13,479 nt of DNA from RUG563 sp024681215 (GCA_024681215.1 JAILBG010000023.1:1-13479), one strand, 5' to 3'; positions 6,483-13,145 are shown, numbered from the stretch's first letter. Notes: generated by a model not told the origin, from the letters alone. Program-made: numbers and translations.

Positions 6483-6959
6483 ATGGCCGGCACGGCGCAT
6501 CTGATCTGCGGCATGATTTGCAGCGGGAAATCCCATTACGCAAAATCGCTTCGGGAGCGCACCGGGGCGGTGATCCTCAGCTGCGACGAAATCACGCTGC
6601 TGTTTCCGCCCCTGGGCGAAAAGCACGACGAAGTGACGGCGAAGCTGCGCGCTTTACTGCTTGAGAAGGCGGCGGACGTTGCCCGGGGCGGCTGCGATGT
6701 GATCCTGGAATGGGGCTTCTGGCAGCGGGCGTACCGGCGGGAGACGGAAGCGTATTTCCTGTCCCGGGGCGTCCCCGTGCGCCGGCACTATATCGCCGCG
6801 TCGGAGGAAACGCTCCGCCGTCACATCGCAAAGCGCAATCAGGAAGAAAACAGCCCCGGCGCGTACTATGTGGACGAAGGGCTTTTGAACAAGTGCCTTT
6901 CCCTGTTTGAACCGCCGCTGCCCGAAGAAACGGACGAATGGATCGTCCCGGAGGCGTAG
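6483..6959 (+). CDS. P-loop NTPase, small kinase-like protein (AAA_33/zeta-like type)
   Basis: This is a 158-aa soluble protein. The Walker A motif is GMICSGKS at residues 10-17. A conserved acidic pair, LSCDE, follows at about 33-36 at the end of the next strand, as in nucleotide- and small-molecule kinases of the AAA_33 group. The strand CDVILEWGFWQR resembles the Walker B region of such kinases, and ETLRRHIAKRN supplies likely lid arginines. The group includes RNA/DNA kinases, chloramphenicol phosphotransferase-like enzymes and zeta-type toxins; which of these applies cannot be told. The start has GGGGAGGG 7 nt upstream. The stop is followed by a single base and then the mnmM ATG, with the mnmM ribosome site (GGAGG) inside this gene's last codons, so the two are cotranscribed and probably translationally coupled. 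Confidence 0.75.
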   Translation: MAGTAHLICGMICSGKSHYAKSLRERTGAVILSCDEITLLFPPLGEKHDEVTAKLRALLLEKAADVARGGCDVILEWGFWQRAYRRETEAYFLSRGVPVRRHYIAASEETLRRHIAKRNQEENSPGAYYVDEGLLNKCLSLFEPPLPEETDEWIVPEA

Positions 6960-6960
6960 C

Positions 6961-7551
6961 ATGGCATATGAGCTCAGATCCGCCCGGTATCTGGCGGCGG
7001 AAGCGCTGGAAAGGGCCGTTGCTCCCGGGGACACGGTGATCGACGCCACCATGGGCAACGGCCATGACACCCTGTTTCTTTGCCGCCTGGTGGGGGAAGC
7101 GGGCCGGGTGTACGCCTTCGACGTGCAATCGCAGGCGGTGGAGAATACCCGGGCGCGGCTTACGGAAAACGGGATGCTGGACCGGGCGCATTTGTTCTGC
7201 CTGGGGCACGAGCACATGGTCGAAAAGGCGCCGGGGCCCGTGGCCGCCGCCGTGTTCAATCTGGGCTGGCTGCCCGGGGGCGATCACGGCGTCACCACCC
7301 GCTGGGAAACCACCAAAGCGGCGGTGGAAAGCGCGCTTGCGCTGCTGCGTCCCCTGGGCGTCCTGGTGGTCTGCGCCTATCCCGGCCACCCGGAGGGCGA
7401 CAGGGAGCGGAAAAACCTGACGGCGCTGCTTTCCGCCCTGCCGCCGCAAAAGTACAGCGTATTGCATCAGCGCTTTCTCAACGCGGGGGCGGGAGCGCCG
7501 GAATGCTTCGTGGTCCAGAAGCAAAGACAGAAAGAGGAGCAGACAAAATGA
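6961..7551 (+). CDS. mnmM: tRNA mnm5s2U34 biosynthesis methyltransferase MnmM (YtqB family)
   Basis: This 196-aa SAM-dependent methyltransferase belongs to the family once labelled 'rRNA methylase' (YtqB). Its Bacillus member, MnmM, methylates 5-aminomethyl-uridine at tRNA wobble position 34. The SAM-binding motif DATMGNGHDT lies at residues 28-37, followed by the acidic strand end AFDVQ at 52-56. The family signature NLGWLPGGDH is at 100-109 (usually NLGYLPGGDH). Length agrees with Bacillus YtqB (about 194 aa). The ATG at 6961 follows GGAGG by 6 nt; an upstream in-frame ATG at 6907 would add 18 residues inside the kinase gene and is rejected. The last codons overlap the next gene as ATGA. 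Gram-positive mnmM often neighbours mnmL (ytqA), which is not present here. Confidence 0.9.
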   Translation: MAYELRSARYLAAEALERAVAPGDTVIDATMGNGHDTLFLCRLVGEAGRVYAFDVQSQAVENTRARLTENGMLDRAHLFCLGHEHMVEKAPGPVAAAVFNLGWLPGGDHGVTTRWETTKAAVESALALLRPLGVLVVCAYPGHPEGDRERKNLTALLSALPPQKYSVLHQRFLNAGAGAPECFVVQKQRQKEEQTK

Positions 7552-8942
7552 AGATCGAAAACGGACGGGCGCGGGACGTGCAGATTGCCTATATCGGCGG
7601 CGGCAGCCGAGGCTGGGCCTGGGGCCTGATGACCGACCTGGCCCTGGACGGCGACATGGAAGGCCGCGTGCGCCTCTACGATATCGACCGGGACGCGGCG
7701 GAAAAGAACGCCCGGATCGGGCAGATCATTTCCGGCGATCCCCGGGCGGCGAGCCATTGGCGCTATACTGTTGCGGGCAGCCTGCAGGACGCCCTCGCCG
7801 GGGCGGACTTCGTGGTGATCTCCATCCTGCCCGGCACCTTCGACGAAATGGAAAGCGACGTGCACGCCCCGGAGAGCCTGGGGGTTTACCAGTCCGTGGG
7901 CGACACGGTGGGCCCCGGCGGGTTCATGCGGGCCATGCGCACCGCGCCCATGTTCGCGCATTTTGCCCGGGCCATCCGGGATCACGCGCCCACGGCTTAC
8001 GTGATCAACTATACCAACCCCATGTCCCTGTGCGTGCAGACGCTGTACCGGGTGTTCCCCGAAATCCGCGCCTTCGGCTGCTGCCACGAGGTGTTCGGCA
8101 CCCAGAAGCTGCTTTCCGCGGTGCTTCAGGACATGGAGGGCGTCCCGGACGTGCCCCGGGAGGAACTCAAGGTGACGGTGCAGGGGATCAATCATTTCAC
8201 CTGGTTTGCCCAGGCCTCCTGGCGGGGGCGGGATCTGTTCCCCGTTTACCGCGCCTTCTGTGAAAAGTACCGGGATACGGGCTTTGTCAAGGGCCGGGAC
8301 GATAACTGGATGAACAATTATTTCGAGTGTTCCCATCGGGTGAAAATGGATCTGTTCCTCCGGTACGGCAAGATCGCCGCGGCGGGAGACCGGCACCTGG
8401 CCGAGTTCATGCCCCCCTGGTATCTCAAGGACCCGGACACCGCCCGTTCCTGGGGCTTCACCCTGACCCCCGTTTCCTGGCGGAAAAAGGATCTGCAGGA
8501 CCGTCTATCCCGGCGCGCCCATCTGCTGTCCGGGGAGGAAAAGCCCTCCTTCGCCCCCACCGGGGAGGAAGGACACCTGATGATGAAGGCCCTGCTGGGC
8601 CTGGGGGACATGATCACCAACGTGAATCTGCCCAATCAGGGCCAGATCCCCAATCTGCCCCTGGGGGCGGTGGTGGAAACCAACGCGCTCTTCCGCCGGG
8701 ACGGGATCTTTCCCGTGTACGCCGGGCCCATGGACGGGAACATCCTGGCCCTGACGCTGCGGCACGTGATGAACCAGCGCAACGCCCTGGACGCCGCCCT
8801 CCGCTGCGACCGGGGGCTGGCGCTGACCACGTTCATGAACGATCCTTTGATGGGCGGCGTGGATTTTGCCGACGGCGAAAAGCTGTTTGACCGCATGCTG
8901 CTGGCCCAGAAAAAGTACCTGCCCGAAGGCTGGGGCCTGTAA
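7548..8942 (+). CDS. lplD: Glycoside hydrolase family 4, LplD-like alpha-galacturonidase
   Basis: This 464-aa cytoplasmic glycosidase of family GH4 uses NAD and a divalent metal in an oxidation-elimination mechanism. The dinucleotide fold begins IAYIGGGSRGWAWGLMTDL at residues 13-31. NPM lies at 157-159, the metal-binding Cys-His region GCCHEV at 177-182 (C179), and the second metal ligand region GINHFTW at 213-219 (H216). Segments YQSVGDTVGPGG (114-125), AAGDRHLAEF and NQGQ are the ones I associate with LplD-type alpha-galacturonidases rather than 6-phosphoglucosidase or MelA branches; this subfamily call is from memory and not searched. The ATG overlaps the mnmM stop by 4 bp with GGAG 8 nt upstream, so translation is coupled. 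Likely substrates are short galacturonides, fitting the LplABC-like transporter at 478-4008. Confidence 0.85.
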   Translation: MKIENGRARDVQIAYIGGGSRGWAWGLMTDLALDGDMEGRVRLYDIDRDAAEKNARIGQIISGDPRAASHWRYTVAGSLQDALAGADFVVISILPGTFDEMESDVHAPESLGVYQSVGDTVGPGGFMRAMRTAPMFAHFARAIRDHAPTAYVINYTNPMSLCVQTLYRVFPEIRAFGCCHEVFGTQKLLSAVLQDMEGVPDVPREELKVTVQGINHFTWFAQASWRGRDLFPVYRAFCEKYRDTGFVKGRDDNWMNNYFECSHRVKMDLFLRYGKIAAAGDRHLAEFMPPWYLKDPDTARSWGFTLTPVSWRKKDLQDRLSRRAHLLSGEEKPSFAPTGEEGHLMMKALLGLGDMITNVNLPNQGQIPNLPLGAVVETNALFRRDGIFPVYAGPMDGNILALTLRHVMNQRNALDAALRCDRGLALTTFMNDPLMGGVDFADGEKLFDRMLLAQKKYLPEGWGL

Positions 8943-8987
8943 AAGCGACGGTTCAGCCTTCCGGGGCGACAAATGGGTGAATATCCC

Positions 8988-9016
8988 TTGCCCCGGCAGC
9001 GGCCCGGGCGTATCAT
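8988..9016 (+). promoter_or_regulatory. Promoter of the small membrane protein gene
   Basis: TTGCCC (8988-8993) and TATCAT (9011-9016) are separated by 17 bp. The expected start is near 9023, about 20 nt before the ATG at 9043 and just ahead of its GGGAGG site. No terminator is evident between the glycosidase stop at 8942 and this promoter, so readthrough is possible. Confidence 0.7.
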
Positions 9017-9042
9017 GGCAAGCGGAAGGGAGGAAGAAGCCT

Positions 9043-9555
9043 ATGAACGAAAAAAAGAAATTCGGCTGGACGGCGAAGGGCATCGTGGGCATGATCTTCA
9101 CGCCCCTGGGCGCGCTGTTCCTGATCCTGGGCGCGGCGCTGTGGCATTTCAAGGCGGGCCGTGCGCCCCAGGACCCCGCAGTCTTCCTGTACGTTTTCGG
9201 CGGCGAGGGAGCGCTGTTCCTGCTAATCGGCGCAGGCCTACTGTACGGCGACGCGCGCAGACGCCGGATCATGCGCCGGGCTTATGAGGACGGCCGGTAC
9301 GTGATGGCGAAAATCGCCGGGATACGGGTGCAGACCAACGTGACCACCGGCCGCGGCCATCCCCGGGCGGTGGAATGCCATTATACCGACCCGGACACCG
9401 GCATCGTTCACGTGTGCTTCAGCCGGTATCTGTACTTCGATCCCACCGGCCTGCTGACGGCGGACGAGGCGCCGGTGTATATCGACCGGGAAAGCGGCAA
9501 GCCCGTCTTCGTGGATATCGACGCGGTGCTGCCCCGGACGGAGATCCACGCCTGA
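9043..9555 (+). CDS. Small membrane protein with two helices and a C-terminal beta-rich domain (hypothetical, DUF3592-like)
   Basis: I do not recognise this 170-aa protein with certainty. A basic N terminus (MNEKKKFG) is followed by two hydrophobic segments at about 13-34 and 47-68, then a very basic turn, ARRRRIMRR (71-79), which should stay in the cytoplasm. The remaining 90 residues look beta-rich. They include AKIAGIRVQTNVTTGRG, an ECHYTDPDTGIVHVCFSRYLYF stretch and PVYIDRESGKPVFVDID, reminiscent of DUF3592-type proteins in which a small beta-domain follows two membrane helices. The start has GGGAGG 9 nt upstream. The gene has its own promoter (8988-9016) and a strong terminator, so it is a single-gene unit. 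No function can be given; neighbours are metabolic and unrelated. Confidence 0.75.
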   Translation: MNEKKKFGWTAKGIVGMIFTPLGALFLILGAALWHFKAGRAPQDPAVFLYVFGGEGALFLLIGAGLLYGDARRRRIMRRAYEDGRYVMAKIAGIRVQTNVTTGRGHPRAVECHYTDPDTGIVHVCFSRYLYFDPTGLLTADEAPVYIDRESGKPVFVDIDAVLPRTEIHA

Positions 9556-9582
9556 ACAATCAAAAACGCACCGCCGATCAAA

Positions 9583-9633
9583 CAGATATCCCGCGGAAAA
9601 CCCTTCTTCCGCGGGATATCTGCTTTTTCTTTT
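9583..9633 (+). terminator. Strong Rho-independent terminator
   Basis: A perfect 16-bp stem, CAGATATCCCGCGGAA with its complement at 9607-9622, has an 8-nt loop. It is followed by CTTTTTCTTTT, 27 bp after the membrane-protein stop. It is the strongest intrinsic terminator in the window. Confidence 0.92.
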
Positions 9634-9701
9634 GTCCGTGCATTCCCGGATCGGCGCGTTTCTTTTTTCCGGCGCGCGGGGATTCCTCCGCCGCCCCGGC
9701 G

Positions 9702-10721
9702 TCAGCCTCCCATCAGATCCCGGAACAGTCCGATGTTCTTCTTTTCCGGTTGCGCTTCGCCCCGCTCGATCTTTTTGACGACCTCCACGATCCGGTCGTT
9801 GACGGGGGTGGGCACGCCGGTTTTTCTTCCATAGGCGCACACCACGCCGTTGATGGCGTCCACCTCGCACTTTTTTCCCTTTTTCAGATCCTGCAGCATG
9901 GAGGGCTCGATCTCCCGGTGCTTTTTCATGGCGATGGGCAGCAGCGCCTTAGCGAAGGCCTTTTTCAGCGGCGACCGGTAATAGAACAGCTTCGTGATGT
10001 CCTTGCCCTGGACGGGGGCGAAGGTCACCCCCGCGGCGCGGCCCACGTCGATGCACTCCTTCATGCACCGGAGCGCCAGGCCCTTCTCTTCCTTCCCCTC
10101 GGATACGTCGCCGAACACCCCGCCCATGGCGGTGCCCAGGCCGGAGAACACGGCGTTGATCAGCAGCTTGCTCCAGCGGGCCCCCGTCAAATCCTCTTCC
10201 GTGTGCACGGGGCACATCTTTTCCAGCAGCTCCTTCACCCGGCCAAACTGCGCGTCCGTGATCCCCGGCATTTTTCCCATGTGGAAGGACAGGCTGTCCG
10301 GCGCGCTGGTGAGGGTGGATTCCCCCGGCGCGCTCATGGTGGCGCCCCATTCCACCGTGCAGCCGATCACATGTCCTTCCCCCAGCACCCCGATGAGCTC
10401 CGGCTCCGGGATGCCGTTCTGAAGCGTCACCACCACGCCGTCGGGCGCCAGCATAGGCTTGAGGAACGCAGCCGCGGCGGGGTTGTCCAGCTGCTTGGTC
10501 ATCAGAAACACCACGTCGTAAGGCCCCTGCATCTCCCCGGGCAGGATCGCCCTGACCTGCACGGTCAGATCCACCGTGCCCGTGATATGCGCGCCGTTTT
10601 TCCGCAGGGCCTCCACGTGGGCCCTGTTGCGGTTCACCAGTTCGATATCGACGCCGTTTTTCGTCAGGTACGCCCCCAGCACCGTGCCCAGGCTGCCTGC
10701 GCCGTAAATCGCGGTTTTCAT
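9702..10721 (-). CDS. panE: 2-dehydropantoate 2-reductase-like protein (ketopantoate reductase family, ApbA/PanE)
   Basis: This 339-aa cytoplasmic enzyme likely reduces ketopantoate to pantoate with NADPH, in the pathway to pantothenate and coenzyme A. The nucleotide fold starts MKTAIYGAGSLG with GAGSLG at 7-12; the family lysine in LMTKQ is at 76, and QNG at 101-103 is conserved. The C-terminal helical domain carries RWSKLLINA at 182-190, holding the catalytic lysine (K185) and a conserved Asn (N189). GVPTPVND follows near the end, where members have a PTPxN motif. At 339 aa it is longer than the Escherichia enzyme (about 303), with insertions in the C-terminal half. The start has AAGGAGGGG a few bases upstream; a longer in-frame start at 10775 lies on the promoter. 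No other pantothenate gene is nearby, and paralogues of this family with other 2-oxo-acid substrates exist. Confidence 0.85.
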   Translation of the reverse strand: MKTAIYGAGSLGTVLGAYLTKNGVDIELVNRNRAHVEALRKNGAHITGTVDLTVQVRAILPGEMQGPYDVVFLMTKQLDNPAAAAFLKPMLAPDGVVVTLQNGIPEPELIGVLGEGHVIGCTVEWGATMSAPGESTLTSAPDSLSFHMGKMPGITDAQFGRVKELLEKMCPVHTEEDLTGARWSKLLINAVFSGLGTAMGGVFGDVSEGKEEKGLALRCMKECIDVGRAAGVTFAPVQGKDITKLFYYRSPLKKAFAKALLPIAMKKHREIEPSMLQDLKKGKKCEVDAINGVVCAYGRKTGVPTPVNDRIVEVVKKIERGEAQPEKKNIGLFRDLMGG

Positions 10722-10746
10722 GCCATCCCCTCCTTCGGTTCGCCCC

Positions 10747-10775
10747 ATTGTATCAGGTTTGTCCTGCAGGCACAA
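10747..10775 (-). promoter_or_regulatory. Promoter of the panE-like gene
   Basis: On the minus strand, TTGTGC (10775-10770) and TACAAT (10752-10747) are separated by 17 bp, with TG one base before the -10. The predicted start is near 10740, about 20 nt before the ATG at 10721. It diverges from the pgi promoter. Confidence 0.75.
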
Positions 10776-10810
10776 TGGCGGCAGCGGAAAACTTTTTCAC
10801 GTTTTCGCCC

Positions 10811-10838
10811 TTGCCAGGCGCAGGAATTGATGTATAAT
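10811..10838 (+). promoter_or_regulatory. Promoter of pgi
   Basis: TTGCCA (10811-10816) and a perfect TATAAT (10833-10838) are separated by 16 bp. The expected start is near 10845, giving a leader of about 60 nt before the pgi ATG. Confidence 0.75.
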
Positions 10839-10856
10839 GGAAGGGACAGCAAAAAA

Positions 10857-10874
10857 CGCGCCGGTCCCGGCGCG
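10857..10874 (+). other. Stable hairpin in the pgi mRNA leader
   Basis: CGCGCCG pairs with CGGCGCG around a 4-nt loop, about 12 nt after the predicted transcription start. A run of six A precedes it and no T run follows, so it is not a terminator. A 5'-proximal stem can slow mRNA decay; that role here is inferred. Confidence 0.5.
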
Positions 10875-10904
10875 GATCAGGCCATAAAGAAAGGAAGAAA
10901 ACGC

Positions 10905-12488
10905 ATGATTTCCTGGAAGAATACGGACGCCCTGGCCGCCTGGAAAACGCTCGCGGCCCTCAAAGATCACGTGAAGCTGCAGACCGCCATGGCGGGGGAC
11001 GCCGGCGCCGCGCGGGTGAAGAAATACGCCGTGAAAATGGCCGCGGGGCTGACCTATCATTACGCCGCCAAGCAGGTGGACGATGCGGTGCTTGCCGCCC
11101 TTTCGGCGCTGGCGAAGGAAGCCCAGCTCACCGAAAAATACGCCGCGCTGTACAGCGGCGAGGTCATTAACACCGGGGAAAAGCGCCTGGTGCTGCACCA
11201 GCTGACCCGGGGCCAGCTGGGCAAAGACGTGCTGGCCGACGGGGTGAATAAGCGCGAGTTTTACGAAGCCCAGCGGATGAAGGCCGCGGAATTTGCCAAC
11301 CGGGTGCACGCGGGCGAAATCACCAACGCCAAGGGCGAAAAATTCACCACCGTGGTGCAGATCGGCATCGGCGGCAGCGATCTGGGGCCCCGGGCCATGT
11401 ACCTGGCCCTGGAAAACTGGGCCAAGCAGAACGGCTGCTTCAAAATGGCCGCCCGCTTCATTTCCAATGTGGACCCGGACGACGCCGCCAGCGTGCTCAA
11501 GGAAATCGACGTGAGCCGGTCCCTGTTCGTGCTGGTGTCCAAATCCGGCACCACCCTGGAAACCCTGACCAACGAAGCCTTCGTGAAGGACGCCCTGAAA
11601 AACGCAGGATTGGACCCTGCGCGGCACATGGTGGCCGTCACCAGCGAAAGTTCGCCCCTGGCCAAAAGCAGCGATTACCTGGCCGCCTTCTTCATGGACG
11701 ATTACATCGGCGGCCGCTATTCCTCCACCTCCTGCGTGGGCGGCGCGGTGCTGTCATTGGCCTTCGGGCCCGAGGTCTTCGAGCGGTTCCTCCGGGGCGC
11801 CGCGGAAGAGGACCGGCTGACGGCCAACGAGAACCTGCTGGAGAACCCCGCCATGCTGGACGCCCTGATCGGGGTGTACGAGCGCAACGTGCAGGGCTAT
11901 CCCGCCACGGCGGTGCTGCCCTATTCCCAGGCCCTCAGCCGCTTCCCCGCCCATCTGCAGCAGCTGGACATGGAAAGCAACGGAAAGAGCGTCAACCGCT
12001 TCGGCGAGCCCGTATCCTACCCCACCGGCCCCGTCATTTTCGGCGAGCCCGGCACCAACGGCCAGCATTCCTTCTATCAGCTGCTCCACCAGGGCACGGA
12101 CATCGTGCCCCTGCAGTTCGTGGGCTTCCGCCGGAATCAGGCGGGCATGGACGTGGAGATCCAGGGCTCTACCAGCCAGCAGAAGCTGTGCGCCAACGTG
12201 GCGGCCCAGATCATGGCCTTCGCCTGCGGCAAGCGGGACGATAACCCCAATAAGAATTTCGACGGCGGCCGGCCCTCCTCCATCATCATCGGGGACGAGC
12301 TGACCCCCGAGGCCCTGGGCGCGCTGCTGTCCCACTTTGAAAACAAGGTGATGTTCCAGGGCTTCGTCTGGAACCTGAACAGCTTCGACCAGGAAGGCGT
12401 GCAGCTGGGCAAGGTGCTGGCCAAGCGCGTGCTGGCCCACGATACCGACGGCGCGCTGAAAGCCTTCGGCGAATTGCTGGATGTCTGA
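10905..12488 (+). CDS. pgi: Glucose-6-phosphate isomerase, long form
   Basis: This 527-aa cytoplasmic enzyme interconverts glucose 6-phosphate and fructose 6-phosphate in glycolysis. Phosphate-binding segments are IGIGGSDLG at 153-161 and SKSGTT at 212-217. The first PROSITE-type signature runs DDYIGGRYSSTSCVG at 265-279. The catalytic Glu is in GEPGTNGQH at 380-388 (E381), with the base His nearby, and the C-terminal catalytic Lys is in QLGK (K503). It is about 75 residues longer than the usual Bacillota enzyme (about 450 aa) and closer in size to the Escherichia, chlamydial and spirochaete type. The ATG at 10905 follows AAAGGAAG; the reading frame extends far upstream, but that stretch lies antisense to the panE-like gene and before the promoter. 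It is a single-gene unit with its own promoter and terminator. Confidence 0.97.
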   Translation: MISWKNTDALAAWKTLAALKDHVKLQTAMAGDAGAARVKKYAVKMAAGLTYHYAAKQVDDAVLAALSALAKEAQLTEKYAALYSGEVINTGEKRLVLHQLTRGQLGKDVLADGVNKREFYEAQRMKAAEFANRVHAGEITNAKGEKFTTVVQIGIGGSDLGPRAMYLALENWAKQNGCFKMAARFISNVDPDDAASVLKEIDVSRSLFVLVSKSGTTLETLTNEAFVKDALKNAGLDPARHMVAVTSESSPLAKSSDYLAAFFMDDYIGGRYSSTSCVGGAVLSLAFGPEVFERFLRGAAEEDRLTANENLLENPAMLDALIGVYERNVQGYPATAVLPYSQALSRFPAHLQQLDMESNGKSVNRFGEPVSYPTGPVIFGEPGTNGQHSFYQLLHQGTDIVPLQFVGFRRNQAGMDVEIQGSTSQQKLCANVAAQIMAFACGKRDDNPNKNFDGGRPSSIIIGDELTPEALGALLSHFENKVMFQGFVWNLNSFDQEGVQLGKVLAKRVLAHDTDGALKAFGELLDV

Positions 12489-12520
12489 CGCCGGCGGAAA
12501 AGCCGGTGGGCCATCAACGG

Positions 12521-12559
12521 ACGTTCCGGGGGGCGGATTTCCCTCCGGAACGTTTTTTT
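12521..12559 (+). terminator. Rho-independent terminator of pgi
   Basis: The stem ACGTTCCGG/CCGGAACGT (12521-12529 with 12545-12553), extended by further G-C pairs inside, is followed by seven T. It starts 32 bp after the pgi stop. Confidence 0.9.
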
Positions 12560-12621
12560 GCCCACGTCACGTTCCCCGCGGCGCCCGGAGCGGACGGATC
12601 ATAAAAAATTCTCAAAAGGGA

Positions 12622-12650
12622 TTGACAAGATCGCCGATTTGCTGTATTAT
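12622..12650 (+). promoter_or_regulatory. Promoter of the tRNA-fMet/tRNA-Met pair
   Basis: A perfect TTGACA (12622-12627) is separated by 17 bp from TATTAT (12645-12650). The predicted start is near 12657, about 22 nt before the first tRNA. Near-consensus boxes fit a stable-RNA promoter. Confidence 0.88.
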
Positions 12651-12678
12651 AGCTTCTGCGCCGTTAAGCGCAGCATGA

Positions 12679-12755
<77 letters not shown>

Positions 12756-12758
12756 TTC

Positions 12759-12835
12759 GGCTCCGTAGCTCAGTTGGCTAGAGCATTCGGTTCATACCCG
12801 GAGTGTCGTAGGTTCGAGCCCCACCGGAGCCACCA
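12759..12835 (+). tRNA. Elongator tRNA-Met(CAT)
   Basis: This 77-nt cloverleaf has CCA encoded, 3 bp after the initiator gene. The acceptor stem GGCTCCG/CGGAGCC is perfect, and the anticodon arm TTCGG-TTCATAC-CCGGA resembles the Bacillus elongator Met gene more than tRNA-Ile2(CAT). The T stem GTAGG/CCCAC has an A51-C63 mismatch. The CAT anticodon could in principle be a lysidine-modified Ile tRNA, but body identity favours Met. Confidence 0.9.
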
Positions 12836-12840
12836 GAAAA

Positions 12841-12870
12841 AAGTCCTTGAAGATCAAGGGCTTTTCTTTT
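12841..12870 (+). terminator. Terminator of the tRNA-Met pair
   Basis: A 10-bp stem (12841-12850 with 12854-12863, one G-T pair, AGA loop) starts 6 bp after the CCA end. It is followed by TTTTCTTTTT on the + strand. Confidence 0.88.
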
Positions 12871-12887
12871 TGCGTTTTTCTCCGCCA

Positions 12888-12924
12888 CGCCGCAAAGCAG
12901 AAGCCGCGCCGCAAAGCAAAAGCC
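12888..12924. repeat. Two tandem copies of an 18-bp sequence
   Basis: 12888-12905 and 12907-12924 agree at 17 of 18 positions (period 19), core CGCCGCAAAGC. On the minus strand they form T-rich tails directly after the tRNA terminator stem, so they may reflect duplication of terminator sequence. They lie between the convergent tRNA units. Confidence 0.7.
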
Positions 12925-12947
12925 CCGCCGCTTTCGCGGCGGGGCTT
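12920..12947 (-). terminator. Terminator of the minus-strand tRNA array
   Basis: A perfect 12-bp stem, AAGCCCCGCCGC with its complement at 12936-12947, has a TTTC loop and lies 6 bp beyond the CCA end of tRNA-Lys(CTT). On the minus strand it is followed by TTTTGCTTTG. Confidence 0.85.
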
Positions 12948-12953
12948 CTGTGC

Positions 12954-13029
12954 TGGTGCGCCATCAGGGACTCGAACCCGGGACACCCTGATTAAGAGTC
13001 AGGTGCTCTACCAACTGAGCTAATGGCGC
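12954..13029 (-). tRNA. tRNA-Lys(CTT)
   Basis: This 76-nt cloverleaf has CCA encoded. The acceptor stem GCGCCAT/ATGGCGC is perfect, and the anticodon arm is CCTGA-CTCTTAA-TCAGG. The T stem CCGGG/CCCTG contains a C50-T64 mismatch, unlike the fully paired Lys(TTT) gene at 13342. It is the last gene of the minus-strand array. Confidence 0.93.
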
Positions 13030-13067
13030 GTGGGGGAGCAGCGTGCGTGGTCGGCTCCCTTCTTTGC

Positions 13068-13141
13068 TGGAGCGGGTGATGGGAATCGAACCCACATAGC
13101 CAGCTTGGAAGGCTGGAGCTCTGCCACTGAGCTACACCCGC
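13068..13141 (-). tRNA. tRNA-Gly(TCC)
   Basis: This 74-nt cloverleaf has CCA encoded, acceptor GCGGGTG/CACCCGC, discriminator T73 as expected for Gly, and anticodon loop CTTCCAA. The variable region has 4 nt. The T stem GTGGG/CCCAT pairs, with one G-T. The T54-T55-C56 run is normal. Confidence 0.96.
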
Positions 13142-13145
13142 GCAA

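Noticed and set aside
9375..10904. Upstream in-frame extension of pgi
   Set aside because: It crosses the strong terminator at 9583-9633, is antisense to the panE-like gene, and lies before the pgi promoter. Pgi homology starts at the ATG at 10905.
12759..12835. tRNA-Ile2 (lysidine CAT) instead of elongator Met
   Set aside because: The acceptor, D arm and TTCGG-TTCATAC-CCGGA anticodon arm resemble elongator Met genes of Bacillota. A TilS-type Ile2 body is not seen, though a classifier should confirm.
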